A stretch of 64,000 nt of DNA from JAPLJC01 sp963697965 (GTDB lineage: Bacteria > Desulfobacterota > Desulfobaccia > Desulfobaccales > 0-14-0-80-60-11). The first letter of the stretch is position 1, and the number at the start of each line of letters is the position of its first letter. Under the pieces are notes generated by a model. That model was given only the letters and a program-made list of their open reading frames with translations. It made no database searches and was not told where the DNA came from. The position numbers were made by a program, and so were the translations under genes. Below, in pieces: positions 50,954 through 60,067 of the stretch. The DNA lies in assembly GCA_963697965.1 (NCBI GenBank), contig OY969108.1, positions 1,116,001 to 1,180,000 on the forward strand. Reading direction: 5' to 3'.

Positions 50954-53272
50954 TCACCCTTCCAACTCCAGGCCAGGTCCTGGGTCTTTAAGTTCCAAAG
51001 GAAGGGTCACGGTGAAAGTGGTGCCGCAACCCGGGAGACTTTCTGCCTGGATAGTGCCGCCATGGCGCTGAATGACCCCGTAGACAATAGACAGTCCCAA
51101 CCCCGTGCCTTTACCCGGCGGTTTGGTGGTGAAAAAAGGCTCGAAGATCTTGTCCCGGATTTCCGGCGGGATGCCGCAGCCGGTGTCGGTAAAGCGCACC
51201 TCCACTCCCTCTCCCCCCGGGGTACGCTGGCTGCTGACGGTGATGGCCCCGGAGCCGTTCATGGCATCCGCGGCGTTGAGGAGCAAGTTGGCAAAGACCT
51301 GCTGGATCTGGCCGGGGTCGCCGATGACCTGGGGCAGGCTTGGGTCCAATTCCTGGTGGATCTGGATATTGTGGAAAAAGGCCTGGTGGCTGACCAGGTC
51401 GACGCTGTTGCGGACGACCTCGTTGGGGTCGAAAAGCCGCTTTTGCCCCAGGGAATGACGGCTGAAGTCCAGCAGGCGATTGACGATCTGCTGGCAGCGC
51501 ATGGTCTGGTTGATGACGATCTCGATATTCTCCCGCAGGGTAGGCTGCTGATCCAGTTCCCGGGCCAGCAATTCCGCATAGATGAGGATTCCGGCCAGGG
51601 GGTTGTTGATTTCATGGGCCACCCCCGCTGCCATCCTTCCCAGGGAAGCGATCTTTTCCGCCTGCACCAACTGGTGGTGGGTAGCCTCCAGTTCCTGATG
51701 CACCTTCAAGATTTCCCGCAGGTCGGAAAAGATGCCGACGCTGCCCACTTCCCGGCCCCGTTCCCGGATGATGGTAGCGGAGAAGTTTACCGGCACTTCC
51801 TCGCTGTTCTTATTGATCAAAGTGAGCTGGGTAGTGTTCAGTTTGTCCGGCGGGCCGTATTCGTTGCTGCGCATCCGCGCCATCATCTCCGCGGCCAGAT
51901 GGGGTGGGTAAAAGCGGCGGAAGTTTTCAGGATGGCCAATGATTTCTTCGGCCGTATAGCCCAGGATACGTTCAGCCCCTTCGTTAAAGATGACGGGCAC
52001 CCCCTTGGTGTCTACCACCACGATGCCGTCTACGGAACTGCGGATAAGGTTATGAAGAAAGGTGTTAGTCTTTTGCAGTTCCCGTTCGATCTGAATCCGC
52101 TCGGTGAGATCCCGCAGGTAAAGGCAGGTGAGGATCTTGGCGCCCAGCCGGGAGACGGTCATGCAGGTCTCAAAGATCTGGGGCTCCTCCTCTTCCTGGC
52201 GCGGCTGGTTCAGAAGGCTGCAGAAACGGTACTCCCGCTCCTGGCCCAGGTCCACAAGGTGAGCCAACTCCAGGGCCATGTGCAGATGCTGGGACGTTAG
52301 AACCTCGCCCAGGTGTTTGCCCAGCAACTCTTCCTTAGGCTGTTGGAGGATTTCCGCCATCCGGGAATTAACATAGACCAGGCGCTGATTCTCATCCGCC
52401 ATCAACAGGCCTTCCAGGCTGCGTTCGGTGAGGAGATCGAGTTTGGCTTCGGCTTCCACAATATGAGAGATATCCCGGATGGCCTCGAAGCCGCCGATGA
52501 TCTTGCCCGACGGGTCGGTGATCATGGAGGCCGAGACCGTCACCGGAATCTCCTGGCCGTGGCGATTCCGGACTAGCCGCCGCAAACCGGACATAGGTTG
52601 CTTTTGTTCCATGACCTGCTTGAGGATGCAGTCGCAGGAGTCACACTGCCTGGTGTTCAACAACTGGCCGCAAGTCATGCGGCCCACCGCTTCCTGGCGG
52701 GAGTAGCCGGTGAGCCGCTCCAGGCTTTCATTCACATGGGTCACCACCAGGTCCTGGTTCACCATAAAAAAAGGCATGGGGAAGTTCTCCAGGATGCTGG
52801 CCAGGGTGGCAATTTGCAATTGCACCGCCGGATGCGCCAATAGCTCCTCATGCCTCCGGAGTACCGCCAGGCACCCTGCGGATTCCTTCTTTGGGCCTTT
52901 GATGGGGGTGGCGGTAACCGTGAGGGGGGCGGAGCTGGCCCAGCCCGCCCCTGACAGGATGGGGACGCCTTGCAGGCTCTCGCCATGCCTGAGACAGCGG
53001 GCCTGGCGCACCTTACCATCGGCGCTCACTGGCGGGACGGCGAGCCGGGAGCAGATGGAGCAGGTGTCTCCCAACCGCAGGGTAAGGCCGAAGATCTCTG
53101 TCGCCGCCCGGTTTAAAAAGACCACCTGGCAGTGGCGGTCGGCGATCAAGACCGGATCGGGAAAATCGACCAACAGCGGGGCGCAGGCCGCTCCCAGGTG
53201 TAGAGCGTCCCGGACCAACCGGATGGGCCGGTCCCCGTCCGCCTTTGGGGCCTTGCCCTGTTTCATACTCAT
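50954..53272 (-). CDS. Multi-PAS sensor histidine kinase
   Basis: 772 residues, soluble. Four PAS-like sensor units lie at about 36-140, 155-270, 280-385 and 400-525. The first has the cysteine cluster CSICSRL; the second has a family-typical Cys motif CGQLLNTRQCDSCDCILKQV. The kinase core follows: MAAGVAHEINNPLAGILIYAELLA (phospho-His), NLLLNAADAMNGSGAITV (N box), FTDTGCGIPPEIRDKIFEPFFTTKPPGKGTGLGLSIVYGVIQ. Its start overlaps the stop of the ACT-domain gene (ATGA). The multiple Cys may sense redox state or bind metal, which is inference. Confidence 0.92.
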   Translation of the reverse strand: MSMKQGKAPKADGDRPIRLVRDALHLGAACAPLLVDFPDPVLIADRHCQVVFLNRAATEIFGLTLRLGDTCSICSRLAVPPVSADGKVRQARCLRHGESLQGVPILSGAGWASSAPLTVTATPIKGPKKESAGCLAVLRRHEELLAHPAVQLQIATLASILENFPMPFFMVNQDLVVTHVNESLERLTGYSRQEAVGRMTCGQLLNTRQCDSCDCILKQVMEQKQPMSGLRRLVRNRHGQEIPVTVSASMITDPSGKIIGGFEAIRDISHIVEAEAKLDLLTERSLEGLLMADENQRLVYVNSRMAEILQQPKEELLGKHLGEVLTSQHLHMALELAHLVDLGQEREYRFCSLLNQPRQEEEEPQIFETCMTVSRLGAKILTCLYLRDLTERIQIERELQKTNTFLHNLIRSSVDGIVVVDTKGVPVIFNEGAERILGYTAEEIIGHPENFRRFYPPHLAAEMMARMRSNEYGPPDKLNTTQLTLINKNSEEVPVNFSATIIRERGREVGSVGIFSDLREILKVHQELEATHHQLVQAEKIASLGRMAAGVAHEINNPLAGILIYAELLARELDQQPTLRENIEIVINQTMRCQQIVNRLLDFSRHSLGQKRLFDPNEVVRNSVDLVSHQAFFHNIQIHQELDPSLPQVIGDPGQIQQVFANLLLNAADAMNGSGAITVSSQRTPGGEGVEVRFTDTGCGIPPEIRDKIFEPFFTTKPPGKGTGLGLSIVYGVIQRHGGTIQAESLPGCGTTFTVTLPLELKDPGPGLELEG

Positions 53273-54333
53273 GCCCTGGACCTCGCGGCAGCCGGTGCTG
53301 GGCCTTCCACCGGCGCCGCGAAGGTTTGGCCCAGGACCAGTTGCGCCGCGGGGAGTTCGTGTTGCCGGATAATGAGGGAGATGGTGGAAATGGTGCAGCT
53401 GAGGGCCAACAGGGAGATGTGGGCCTTCTCCAGAGCCACCGTCAGGGTGCGGGCGATACCGAAGCGGTCCCCGAAGTGGGGGCCGTGCAGGAAGATGCCG
53501 GCCACCGGGGTGAGACGCATGGGACGGAGTCCTGGCAGGCGCTCCCTCAGGATGCGGCGGATCTCCGGGCCGCGCTCCCTTTCGGGCTTGGGGTCATGGG
53601 TGCTGAAGGACAGGAGGAACTCCTTGCCCTCCAATCCGGGGAGGGCGATCAAAAAGGGAATTTGCAAACCCAGGCTTCCCAGGTCCAGAAGGGCGTCGGC
53701 AAAGCCCGCCAGGATGTCGGTAGAGGAGATGCTTAGGCCCCAAAGGTCCAGATCCGGCTGGGGCATGATCCAATAGACCTTGGTGACCTTTTCCTGATAG
53801 CTGGCCACCGCGGCGCGCATCAGTTCCTCCGGGGGGGTCTGGGCCGAAAAGAATTCCTGGGGGGACGAGAAGGCGGGGAAGTGGAAATTATCGAACAACC
53901 GGTTGACCGCGGCCTTGACTCTCCTTACGGGCAACACCACGGAGATCGCCGCCGGTGAGCTGCCCAGGCCGTGCACCATGACCCTGGCCTGGGCCAGGCT
54001 GAGGATGAAATTGCCGATGACCTCCGGGCGTTTGTCGTGGGGGTAGAGGGAGAGAATGGCGGTGCCGGGCTGCAAATGCACGGCCGTCTCCGGACCGGCT
54101 TGGGTCCTTAACAACGTAAAAGCCGCTTCTCCCGACTGGCTCGCGGTGCACAAGACGGCGCGATCGCTGGCCATGTGGGTTAAGAAGCTGAGATTGATGC
54201 TGTTAAGGGCCAATGGGGTGCAGACCCGCTCGGCCAGGCGACCCTCATCTTGAGGAAAGGAAGCAACCAGGCAGGCTCCCCCCTCCAGGACTTTAAGACC
54301 CCCAACTTTGCTTCTATCTGGTTTCCGCTCCAA
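53269..54333 (-). CDS. Protein with ACT-like domains, coupled to the PAS kinase
   Basis: 354 residues. The N-terminal segment GLKVLEGGACLVASFPQDEGRLAERVCTPLALNSINLSFLTH and the C-terminal HISLLALSCTISTISLIIRQHELPAAQLVLGQTF resemble aspartokinase-type ACT regulatory domains. Two further strand-helix stretches lie between (PEVIGNFILSLAQARVMVHGLGSSPAAISVVLPVRRVKAAVNRLF and PVAGIFLHGPHFGDRFGIARTLTVALEKAHI). No catalytic domain is present. Four-base overlap with the kinase gene downstream suggests it is a small-molecule sensor acting with that kinase; the ligand is not known. Confidence 0.65.
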   Translation of the reverse strand: MERKPDRSKVGGLKVLEGGACLVASFPQDEGRLAERVCTPLALNSINLSFLTHMASDRAVLCTASQSGEAAFTLLRTQAGPETAVHLQPGTAILSLYPHDKRPEVIGNFILSLAQARVMVHGLGSSPAAISVVLPVRRVKAAVNRLFDNFHFPAFSSPQEFFSAQTPPEELMRAAVASYQEKVTKVYWIMPQPDLDLWGLSISSTDILAGFADALLDLGSLGLQIPFLIALPGLEGKEFLLSFSTHDPKPERERGPEIRRILRERLPGLRPMRLTPVAGIFLHGPHFGDRFGIARTLTVALEKAHISLLALSCTISTISLIIRQHELPAAQLVLGQTFAAPVEGPAPAAARSRA

Positions 54334-54374
54334 GGTTAGTCAGGCGCATTTGGCGTCATGCTATCAAGAAACCC

Positions 54375-54755
54375 TCAGATCAATCTTTCCACCGCTGCCA
54401 CCAGGGTAGCCGCGTCCACCGGCTTGGGGATGAAATCCTCGGCTTCCATGGCCATGCCTTCGGCATGGCTGTAAGTGGTGTCGGGCACCGCGTCGCCCAC
54501 CGCGGTGAGCATGACGATGGGGATGTCCTGGGTCCACTTGTTCGACTTCAATTCCTTGCAAAGCTGGTAGCCGTTCTTGCGGGGCATCATGACGTCCAGG
54601 ATCAATACGTCGGGACGCCGTTTCTTGATGGCCGCTTCGGCTTCCAGTCCATCGTAAGCCTTGCCCACCTCAAACCCCTTGCTCTCCAACATCATCGCTA
54701 CGGTTTCCACCAGGTCAGGATCATCGTCCACGATCAGCACATACTTTTCAGCCAT
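54375..54755 (-). CDS. Single-domain response regulator
   Basis: 126-residue CheY-like receiver with acidic pocket D10-D12 (VDDDPD), phospho-acceptor D54 (LILDVMMPRKNGY), Thr in VMLTAVGD and Lys in FIPKPVD. There is no output domain. The insert between strands 4 and 5 (AVPDTTYSHAEGMAMEAED) is longer than usual. It lies 112 bases after metF and 41 bases before the ACT-domain gene. Confidence 0.92.
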   Translation of the reverse strand: MAEKYVLIVDDDPDLVETVAMMLESKGFEVGKAYDGLEAEAAIKKRRPDVLILDVMMPRKNGYQLCKELKSNKWTQDIPIVMLTAVGDAVPDTTYSHAEGMAMEAEDFIPKPVDAATLVAAVERLI

Positions 54756-54867
54756 GAGGCCTCCCCTTTCTAAGTGATCGTCACCCCATTATGGACTTAA
54801 AGTTTATAAATTACAAGGCGGATTAGACCGCTGGGCGCACCCCGGGGATAAATTGCCCCTGCCGCGG

Positions 54868-55812
54868 CTAACTGCCGCCGCCCACCTGGGGCCGGGGGTA
54901 GAGGCCGATGCGTTCCACGATTTCCGGCACCTTCTCTTCCCATTCTATGGCCATCAGGTGGAAGCCCCGAATCCCCGGCACGCCCTTCAATTCCTCGATC
55001 TGCTCCACCGCCATGTTGATACCCTCTGCCGCCTGTTTCTCCTTGGGGACCCCCGCCAGGCGCTTGACCACCTCATCGGGAACATCCATTCCCGGCACTC
55101 GTTTTTGCATGTATTTGGCCATGCCCACGTTCTTCATGGGAGTGATCCCAGCCAGCACCGCCACCTTTTCGGTGAGGCCCCGGTCCTCGGCGATCTTCAT
55201 GAATTCTTTGAACTTGTCCAGGTTGTAGATACACTGGGTCTGGACGAACTGGACCCCGGCGGCCGCCTTCTTGCCCATGCGAATCACCCGCATAAAGACA
55301 TTGGGGCCGGCGAAGGGGTTGACCGCGGCGCCGATGAACATCTGGGGCCGCACTTCGAATTGGTGGCCTCCCAGGAGCTTCCCCTCGTCCCGCATCATTC
55401 TCACCGCCATGGCCAGTTGGGTGGAGTCCAGGTCAAAGACGTTGGCGCAACTGGCGTGGTCGCCGAAATGCTGGTGGTCGCCGGTGAGGCAGAGGAGATT
55501 ATGAATCCCGAAGGAGGCGGCCCCCAGGACGTCGCTTTGCAGGGCGATGCGATTGCGGTCCCGGGTAGTCATCTGCAAAATGGGCTCCAGACCCATGAGC
55601 TTGATGCGGATGCAGCAGGCCAGAGAGGACATGCGGCACACTGAGGTCTGATTGTCGGTGACGTTGATGGCGTCCACATAGTCCTTGATCAACTTGGCCT
55701 TGTGCTCGATCACCTCACCGTCGGCGCTGCGGGGAGGACCCACTTCGGAGGTGACGGCCAATTGGCCGGAGGCGATGATTTGCTGGAGTTTGCTGGGGGT
55801 AGTGGCGCTCAT
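54868..55812 (-). CDS. metF: Methylenetetrahydrofolate reductase
   Basis: 314 residues, FAD-containing TIM barrel converting methylene-H4F to methyl-H4F or the reverse in acetate oxidation. Family features: FEVRPQMFIGAAVNPFAGP, AVRMMRDEGKLLGG, DRNRIALQSDVLGAASFGIHNLLCLTGDH, GVQFVQTQCIYNLDKFKEFM and KVAVLAGITPMKNVGMAKYM. Its start overlaps the stop of metV (ATGA). In acetogens such MetF/MetV pairs, joined to HdrA and MvhD, form an electron-bifurcating complex; gene order here is HdrA-MvhD-MetV-MetF. Confidence 0.95.
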   Translation of the reverse strand: MSATTPSKLQQIIASGQLAVTSEVGPPRSADGEVIEHKAKLIKDYVDAINVTDNQTSVCRMSSLACCIRIKLMGLEPILQMTTRDRNRIALQSDVLGAASFGIHNLLCLTGDHQHFGDHASCANVFDLDSTQLAMAVRMMRDEGKLLGGHQFEVRPQMFIGAAVNPFAGPNVFMRVIRMGKKAAAGVQFVQTQCIYNLDKFKEFMKIAEDRGLTEKVAVLAGITPMKNVGMAKYMQKRVPGMDVPDEVVKRLAGVPKEKQAAEGINMAVEQIEELKGVPGIRGFHLMAIEWEEKVPEIVERIGLYPRPQVGGGS

Positions 55813-56477
55813 ATGCGCAGGTCCTCTCTGATGATCTTGCGGGGGCCGCCGTCCCGGGAGGTGGTCCAGTCTTTGGGTTCCACGGGTCTTTCAAAGCGGT
55901 CCAGTTGCCCCAGGGTCTTCAAGCGCTCATATATCAGCTCCCAGCCGCAAGGGATGTCTGGGTTGACCTCGCACTTGCCCTTGTCGGAACCGCCGCAGGG
56001 GCCATTGAGCATGCGCTTGGAACAGCGGGTGATGGGACAGATGCCGCCGGTCTCGGCCAGAATGCAGCGGCCGCAAGCCTGGCAGCGTTCGGAGTAAAGC
56101 CCCCGCTCCTCGTTGACCCCCAGAAAACAGGTATCCACCCCGGGGAAGACCAGCTTGTGGTTATACATTTCCGCCAGGTATTGGGCTCCGACCCCGCAGG
56201 CCAGGGAGACTGCGGCGTCGTATCCTTCCATGCGGTCGTTGAGCTGCGCTAGGTACTCCTTCTCACACTGGCGGGTAAGGCTGGTCTCATCCACCTGCAC
56301 CTCTTTGCCTGCCTGGGTGAAATATAATCTGAGGGCCGAGGCCAGAATCTTCACTTCCTTCAGACCGCCAGCTTCGCACACGGTTACGCAGCCGTCGCAG
56401 CCGGCAATGAGCAATTTATGGAAATCCTTGACGTTATCGATAATTTCTTCTAACGGCTTGGGTTTTGCCTTAATCAT
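55809..56477 (-). CDS. metV: Methylenetetrahydrofolate reductase small zinc-finger/Fe-S subunit MetV
   Basis: 222 residues. Cysteine motifs for a [4Fe-4S] and zinc-type site: IAGCDGCVTVCEAGG, SLACGVGAQYLAE, ERCQACGRCILAETGGICPITRCSKRMLNGPCGG and IPCGWELIYERL. This matches the partner subunit of MetF that links it to electron carriers. It overlaps MvhD upstream (ATGA at 56474-56477) and MetF downstream (ATGA at 55809-55812), so the three are stoichiometrically coupled. Confidence 0.93.
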   Translation of the reverse strand: MIKAKPKPLEEIIDNVKDFHKLLIAGCDGCVTVCEAGGLKEVKILASALRLYFTQAGKEVQVDETSLTRQCEKEYLAQLNDRMEGYDAAVSLACGVGAQYLAEMYNHKLVFPGVDTCFLGVNEERGLYSERCQACGRCILAETGGICPITRCSKRMLNGPCGGSDKGKCEVNPDIPCGWELIYERLKTLGQLDRFERPVEPKDWTTSRDGGPRKIIREDLRI

Positions 56478-56932
56478 GTGGTTACCTCCCCGGCCTCTTT
56501 GACCACCTTGCCCTCGCCACCGGCGCGGCGAATGGGGCTTGGACCCAGTTCCAGGATTTTGTTGGTCATCTCTGTCACAATCTCGGCGAACCTTCCTCCC
56601 ATGCCGGAGGAAAGATTGTACATCGCCACCCGCCCGCCGCCCAGGCCCACCGTCTCCAGGATCTCTTTGGCCCGTTGCACCCGGGTCTTGGCGTGCAAAT
56701 TGCCCACCGTATAATGGCAGTCCCCTTCCATGCAGCCCACCACGATGACTCCGTCGGCCCCATATTCAAAGGCCTGGAGCAGGTGGAGGATATCCACCTT
56801 GCCGGTGCAGGGGACCTCGATGATCCGGAGGCTGGGCGGATATTGCAGTCGCATCGAACCTGCCAGGTCCGCAGCGGAATAGGCTCAGTAATGGCAACAG
56901 AACCCGACGATCTTCGGCTCAAAATTCTCCAT
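56474..56932 (-). CDS. mvhD: MvhD-type hydrogenase/Hdr delta subunit, probable selenoprotein
   Basis: 152 residues when the in-frame TGA at 56887-56885 is read as selenocysteine. The ATG at 56932 follows AGGAGG. The N terminus is MENFEPKIVGFCCHY-U-AYSAADLAGSMRLQYPP, matching the family CCxxCxYxxADLAG; U16 replaces the third Cys. The rest is conserved: VPCTGKVDILHLLQAFEYGADGVIVVGCMEGDCHYTVGN. This [2Fe-2S] protein passes electrons to HdrA. A short hairpin follows the TGA. A conventional start inside the gene (MRLQYPP) would lose the first cluster ligands. It lies 42 bases after HdrA and overlaps metV. Confidence 0.9.
56855..56871 (-). promoter_or_regulatory. SECIS-like hairpin following the TGA codon
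   Basis: On the minus strand CGGACC-TGGCA-GGTTCG forms a 6-bp stem (one G-T pair) with a 5-base loop containing GG. The loop begins about 20 bases after the TGA, within the distance used by bacterial SECIS elements. The structure was drawn by eye only. Confidence 0.55.
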
Positions 56933-56974
56933 CAGGCCCTCCTGAAGGTGAGTGTTCTTTCCGGAACCGGAACG

Positions 56975-59900
56975 CTAATACAAGGCCTTGATCTTGGCGC
57001 TCAACTGATCGTCCTCAAAATGGGACAATTGGATCACCTTGGCCGGACACTCCGAGGCGCAGGTGCCGCAACCCTGGCACAAGGCCGCGTTGATCTCCGA
57101 GACGTTTTCCCGGTTGATCTGGGGCGCGCCGTAGGGACAGGTGCGCACGCACACCAGGCAAGCGGCGCAGCGCTCCGGAGAAACCACGGCGGTGACGCCG
57201 CTGATGGTCTGGCGGGTATCCGCCAGAAAGGCCCCGGCCCGGGAGGCTGCGGCCTGGGCCTGGGCGATGGACTCGCTGATGAGCTTGGGCGAGTGCGCCA
57301 GACCGCACAGGAAGATGCCCTCCGAGGCAAAGTCCACCGGCCGCAGCTTGGCGTGGGCCTCGATAAAGAAGCCCGCGGCGTTCCTGGGGATTTTCAGGAG
57401 CGAGGCCAGCTCCTCGGTATCATTGGGCCGCACCCCGGCGCTCAGAATCACCGCGTCCACCGTCATCGTCACCGGGCGCCCCAGGACGTGATCCAAAAAG
57501 GTGATGCTCAACGCCCCGTCATTGTTTTTCACTTCAGGCAGGCGTTCCGGGTCGAAATGGGCAAAGAGCACCCCCTGGTCCCGGGCCTCCAGGTAGAAAT
57601 CCTCCAACAGGCCATAAGTGCGCATATCCCGGTAGAGGATGACCACCCTCATCTCCGGGTTGCCTTTCTTTAACTGCAGGGCATGCTTCACCGCCCCCTG
57701 GCAGCAGATGCGGCTGCAGTTGGGGCTCTCTTCATTCCGGGAGCCGACGCACTGGATCATGGCTATCCGCCTCCAGGCGGCTGCCTCTTCGGGTTTTTCC
57801 TGGAGGAGACGGCCCAGTTCCAACTGGGTCATGATCCCGGGGTGTTGGCCATAGAGAAATTCCTGGGGGACGTACTCATGGGCTCCGGTGGCCACCACGG
57901 TGACGCCGTGGTCGATCTGGCGTTGGTACATGCCTGGCCCCACCAGCACCTCGGTGGTGAAGTTGCCTTTGTAGCCCTTGAAGCCCACCACCAGGGCATG
58001 GGTGAGCACCTGGATGTTGCCGTGGGATTTCACCTTTTCAATGAGCCCGTCGAGATAGGCCGCCACCTCCATGCCTTCAATGGTGTGGTGGACGTTCACG
58101 GCATTGCCGCCCAAATGTTCCTCCTTCTCTACGACAATGGTCTCGAAGCCCTGGTCTCCCAGGTTGAGAGCCGCATTCAGCCCAGCCACCCCGCCGCCGA
58201 TGACCAGGGCGCGCTGATTGATGGTCAGGGGCACCTCCTGCAGGGGCTTCAGCAGGGAGGCCCGGGCCACCGCCATGCGCACCAGGTCCTTGGCCTTTTC
58301 CGTGGCCTTCCCGGGCTCCCGCATGTGCACCCAGGAGTCCTGGTTGCGGATATTGGCCATCTCGAAGAGGTATTTATTGAGCCCGGCGTCGATCAGGGTC
58401 TCCCGGAACAAGGGCTCGTGGGTGATGGGGGTGCAAGCCGCCACCACCACCCGGTTGAGTTTCTGTTCCTCGATGACCTTGGCCATGGTCACCTGGGTAT
58501 CCTGGGAGCAGGTAAAGAGATTCTCCGCAACTAACGCCACGTTGGGCAGCGTCTGAGCATAAGCCGCCACCTCCGGCACGTTGACGATGCCGCCGATGTT
58601 GATGCCGCAATTGCAGACGAAGACCCCGATGCGGGGAGTATCTTCCGGGCTCACCTTGAACTCCGGCGGCGCTGCCCGGGTCTTGGTCAGGGTCCAGCGC
58701 ACCTCGCCCAGGGTGGCGCTCACTGCGCCCGCGGCAGCCGAGGCCTGCATGACGGACTCGGGGATATCCTTGGGCCCCTGGAGGGCGCCACAGACGTAAA
58801 CGCCGGGCCGGGACGAAGCTACCGGCGCCACCGGCCCGGTGTCGCTGAAGGAGTGTTTATTCAGGTTAATCTCTACGGTCTGAGCCAGGCGCCGGGTGGT
58901 GTCGCTCACCTCCATGCCCACCGACAGGACTACCAGGTCGAACTCTTCAGATTGCTGCTGTCCGGATTCATCCCGGTAATTGATCTTGAGATTGTCCCCG
59001 GGGGCCGGGTCGATGCTATGGATCCGGGAGCGGATGAAGCGTACCCCGCTCTCCTCCCTGGCCCGGTTGTAATAGAGCTCGAAGTCCTTGCCGAAGGTGC
59101 GCATGTCCATGAAGAAGATGGCGGTGTCCAGGGGGTATTCCTTGCAGTGCTCCTTGGCGATGACCGCCTCCTTGATGGCGTACATGCAGCACACCGCCGA
59201 GCAATAGGAGTGGGTCTTGATGTCCCGGGAGCCGACGCACTGGAGCCAGGCGATCTTTTTGGGCTCCTGGTGGTCCGAAGGCCGCACCAGATGGCCGCCG
59301 TAGGGCCCGGTGGCCGAAAGGATCCGCTCGAACTCCAGCGAGGTGATCACGTTGGGAAAATTGGCATAGTGATATGAGGGATATTTGCCGGGATCGAAGG
59401 TCTGGAAGCCGGCGGCCAGCACCACTGCTCCCACCTGGGTCGTCAGGATTTTCTCCGTGTCGTCCAATTTGATGGCGCCGCTGGGGCAAACCTTCTCGCA
59501 GGCCTTGCAGGTGCCTTTCTTGAAATAGATGCAATTATCGACATCGATGGCATACTTCAAGGGCACGGTCTGGGGGTACTTGACGTAGATCGCCTTGCGC
59601 TTGGCTAATCCCTGATTGTATTCGTCCGCCACCTTCTTGGGGCATTTTTCGGCGCACACCCCGCAGCCGATGCATTTGGACATGTCCACGTAGCGGGGAT
59701 TCTGTTTCAGACTGACGGTAAAATTGCCGGCCTCGCCGGAAATACTCTCCAACTCCGTTAGCGTCAGCAGCTCAATATTTAAGTGGCGCCCGCATTCCAC
59801 CAGCTTGGGGGAGATGATGCACATGGAGCAGTCATTGGTGGGAAAGGTCTTGTCCAACTGGGCCATGACCCCGCCGATACCGGCGCTTTTTTCCACCAGA

Positions 59901-60034
59901 TAGACGTAAAAACCGGAATTGGCCAGGTCCAGAGAGGCCTGGATGCCGGCGACGCCGGCGCCCACCACCAGCACCGAGCCGACCTTGCCGTTTCGTGTGG
60001 ACTCTGTCACTTTTTGCTCTTGGTTGTCGGACAT
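56975..60034 (-). CDS. hdrA: Double-length HdrA-type FAD/Fe-S protein
   Basis: 1019 residues. Part 1 (about 1-450): Rossmann GAGVAGIQASLDLA (26-40), NDCSMCIISPKLVECGRH, ferredoxin motif CIGCGVCAEKCPKK. Part 2 (450-1019) is a standard HdrA: IGVFVCNCGINIGGIVNVPEV, VVVAACTPITHEPLFRETL, ALVIGGGVAGLNAALNLG, then C-terminal CAACLVCVRTCPYGAP and CQGCGTCASECPAKVI. HdrA bifurcates electrons in heterodisulfide reductase-type complexes. Genes for HdrB and HdrC are not in this window. Followed by MvhD, MetV and MetF, it should feed or drain the methylene-H4F reductase. Confidence 0.92.
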   Translation of the reverse strand: MSDNQEQKVTESTRNGKVGSVLVVGAGVAGIQASLDLANSGFYVYLVEKSAGIGGVMAQLDKTFPTNDCSMCIISPKLVECGRHLNIELLTLTELESISGEAGNFTVSLKQNPRYVDMSKCIGCGVCAEKCPKKVADEYNQGLAKRKAIYVKYPQTVPLKYAIDVDNCIYFKKGTCKACEKVCPSGAIKLDDTEKILTTQVGAVVLAAGFQTFDPGKYPSYHYANFPNVITSLEFERILSATGPYGGHLVRPSDHQEPKKIAWLQCVGSRDIKTHSYCSAVCCMYAIKEAVIAKEHCKEYPLDTAIFFMDMRTFGKDFELYYNRAREESGVRFIRSRIHSIDPAPGDNLKINYRDESGQQQSEEFDLVVLSVGMEVSDTTRRLAQTVEINLNKHSFSDTGPVAPVASSRPGVYVCGALQGPKDIPESVMQASAAAGAVSATLGEVRWTLTKTRAAPPEFKVSPEDTPRIGVFVCNCGINIGGIVNVPEVAAYAQTLPNVALVAENLFTCSQDTQVTMAKVIEEQKLNRVVVAACTPITHEPLFRETLIDAGLNKYLFEMANIRNQDSWVHMREPGKATEKAKDLVRMAVARASLLKPLQEVPLTINQRALVIGGGVAGLNAALNLGDQGFETIVVEKEEHLGGNAVNVHHTIEGMEVAAYLDGLIEKVKSHGNIQVLTHALVVGFKGYKGNFTTEVLVGPGMYQRQIDHGVTVVATGAHEYVPQEFLYGQHPGIMTQLELGRLLQEKPEEAAAWRRIAMIQCVGSRNEESPNCSRICCQGAVKHALQLKKGNPEMRVVILYRDMRTYGLLEDFYLEARDQGVLFAHFDPERLPEVKNNDGALSITFLDHVLGRPVTMTVDAVILSAGVRPNDTEELASLLKIPRNAAGFFIEAHAKLRPVDFASEGIFLCGLAHSPKLISESIAQAQAAASRAGAFLADTRQTISGVTAVVSPERCAACLVCVRTCPYGAPQINRENVSEINAALCQGCGTCASECPAKVIQLSHFEDDQLSAKIKALY

Positions 60035-60067
60035 AATCTGGTCCTTAAAGACGTGCGGAAGCTCTCC

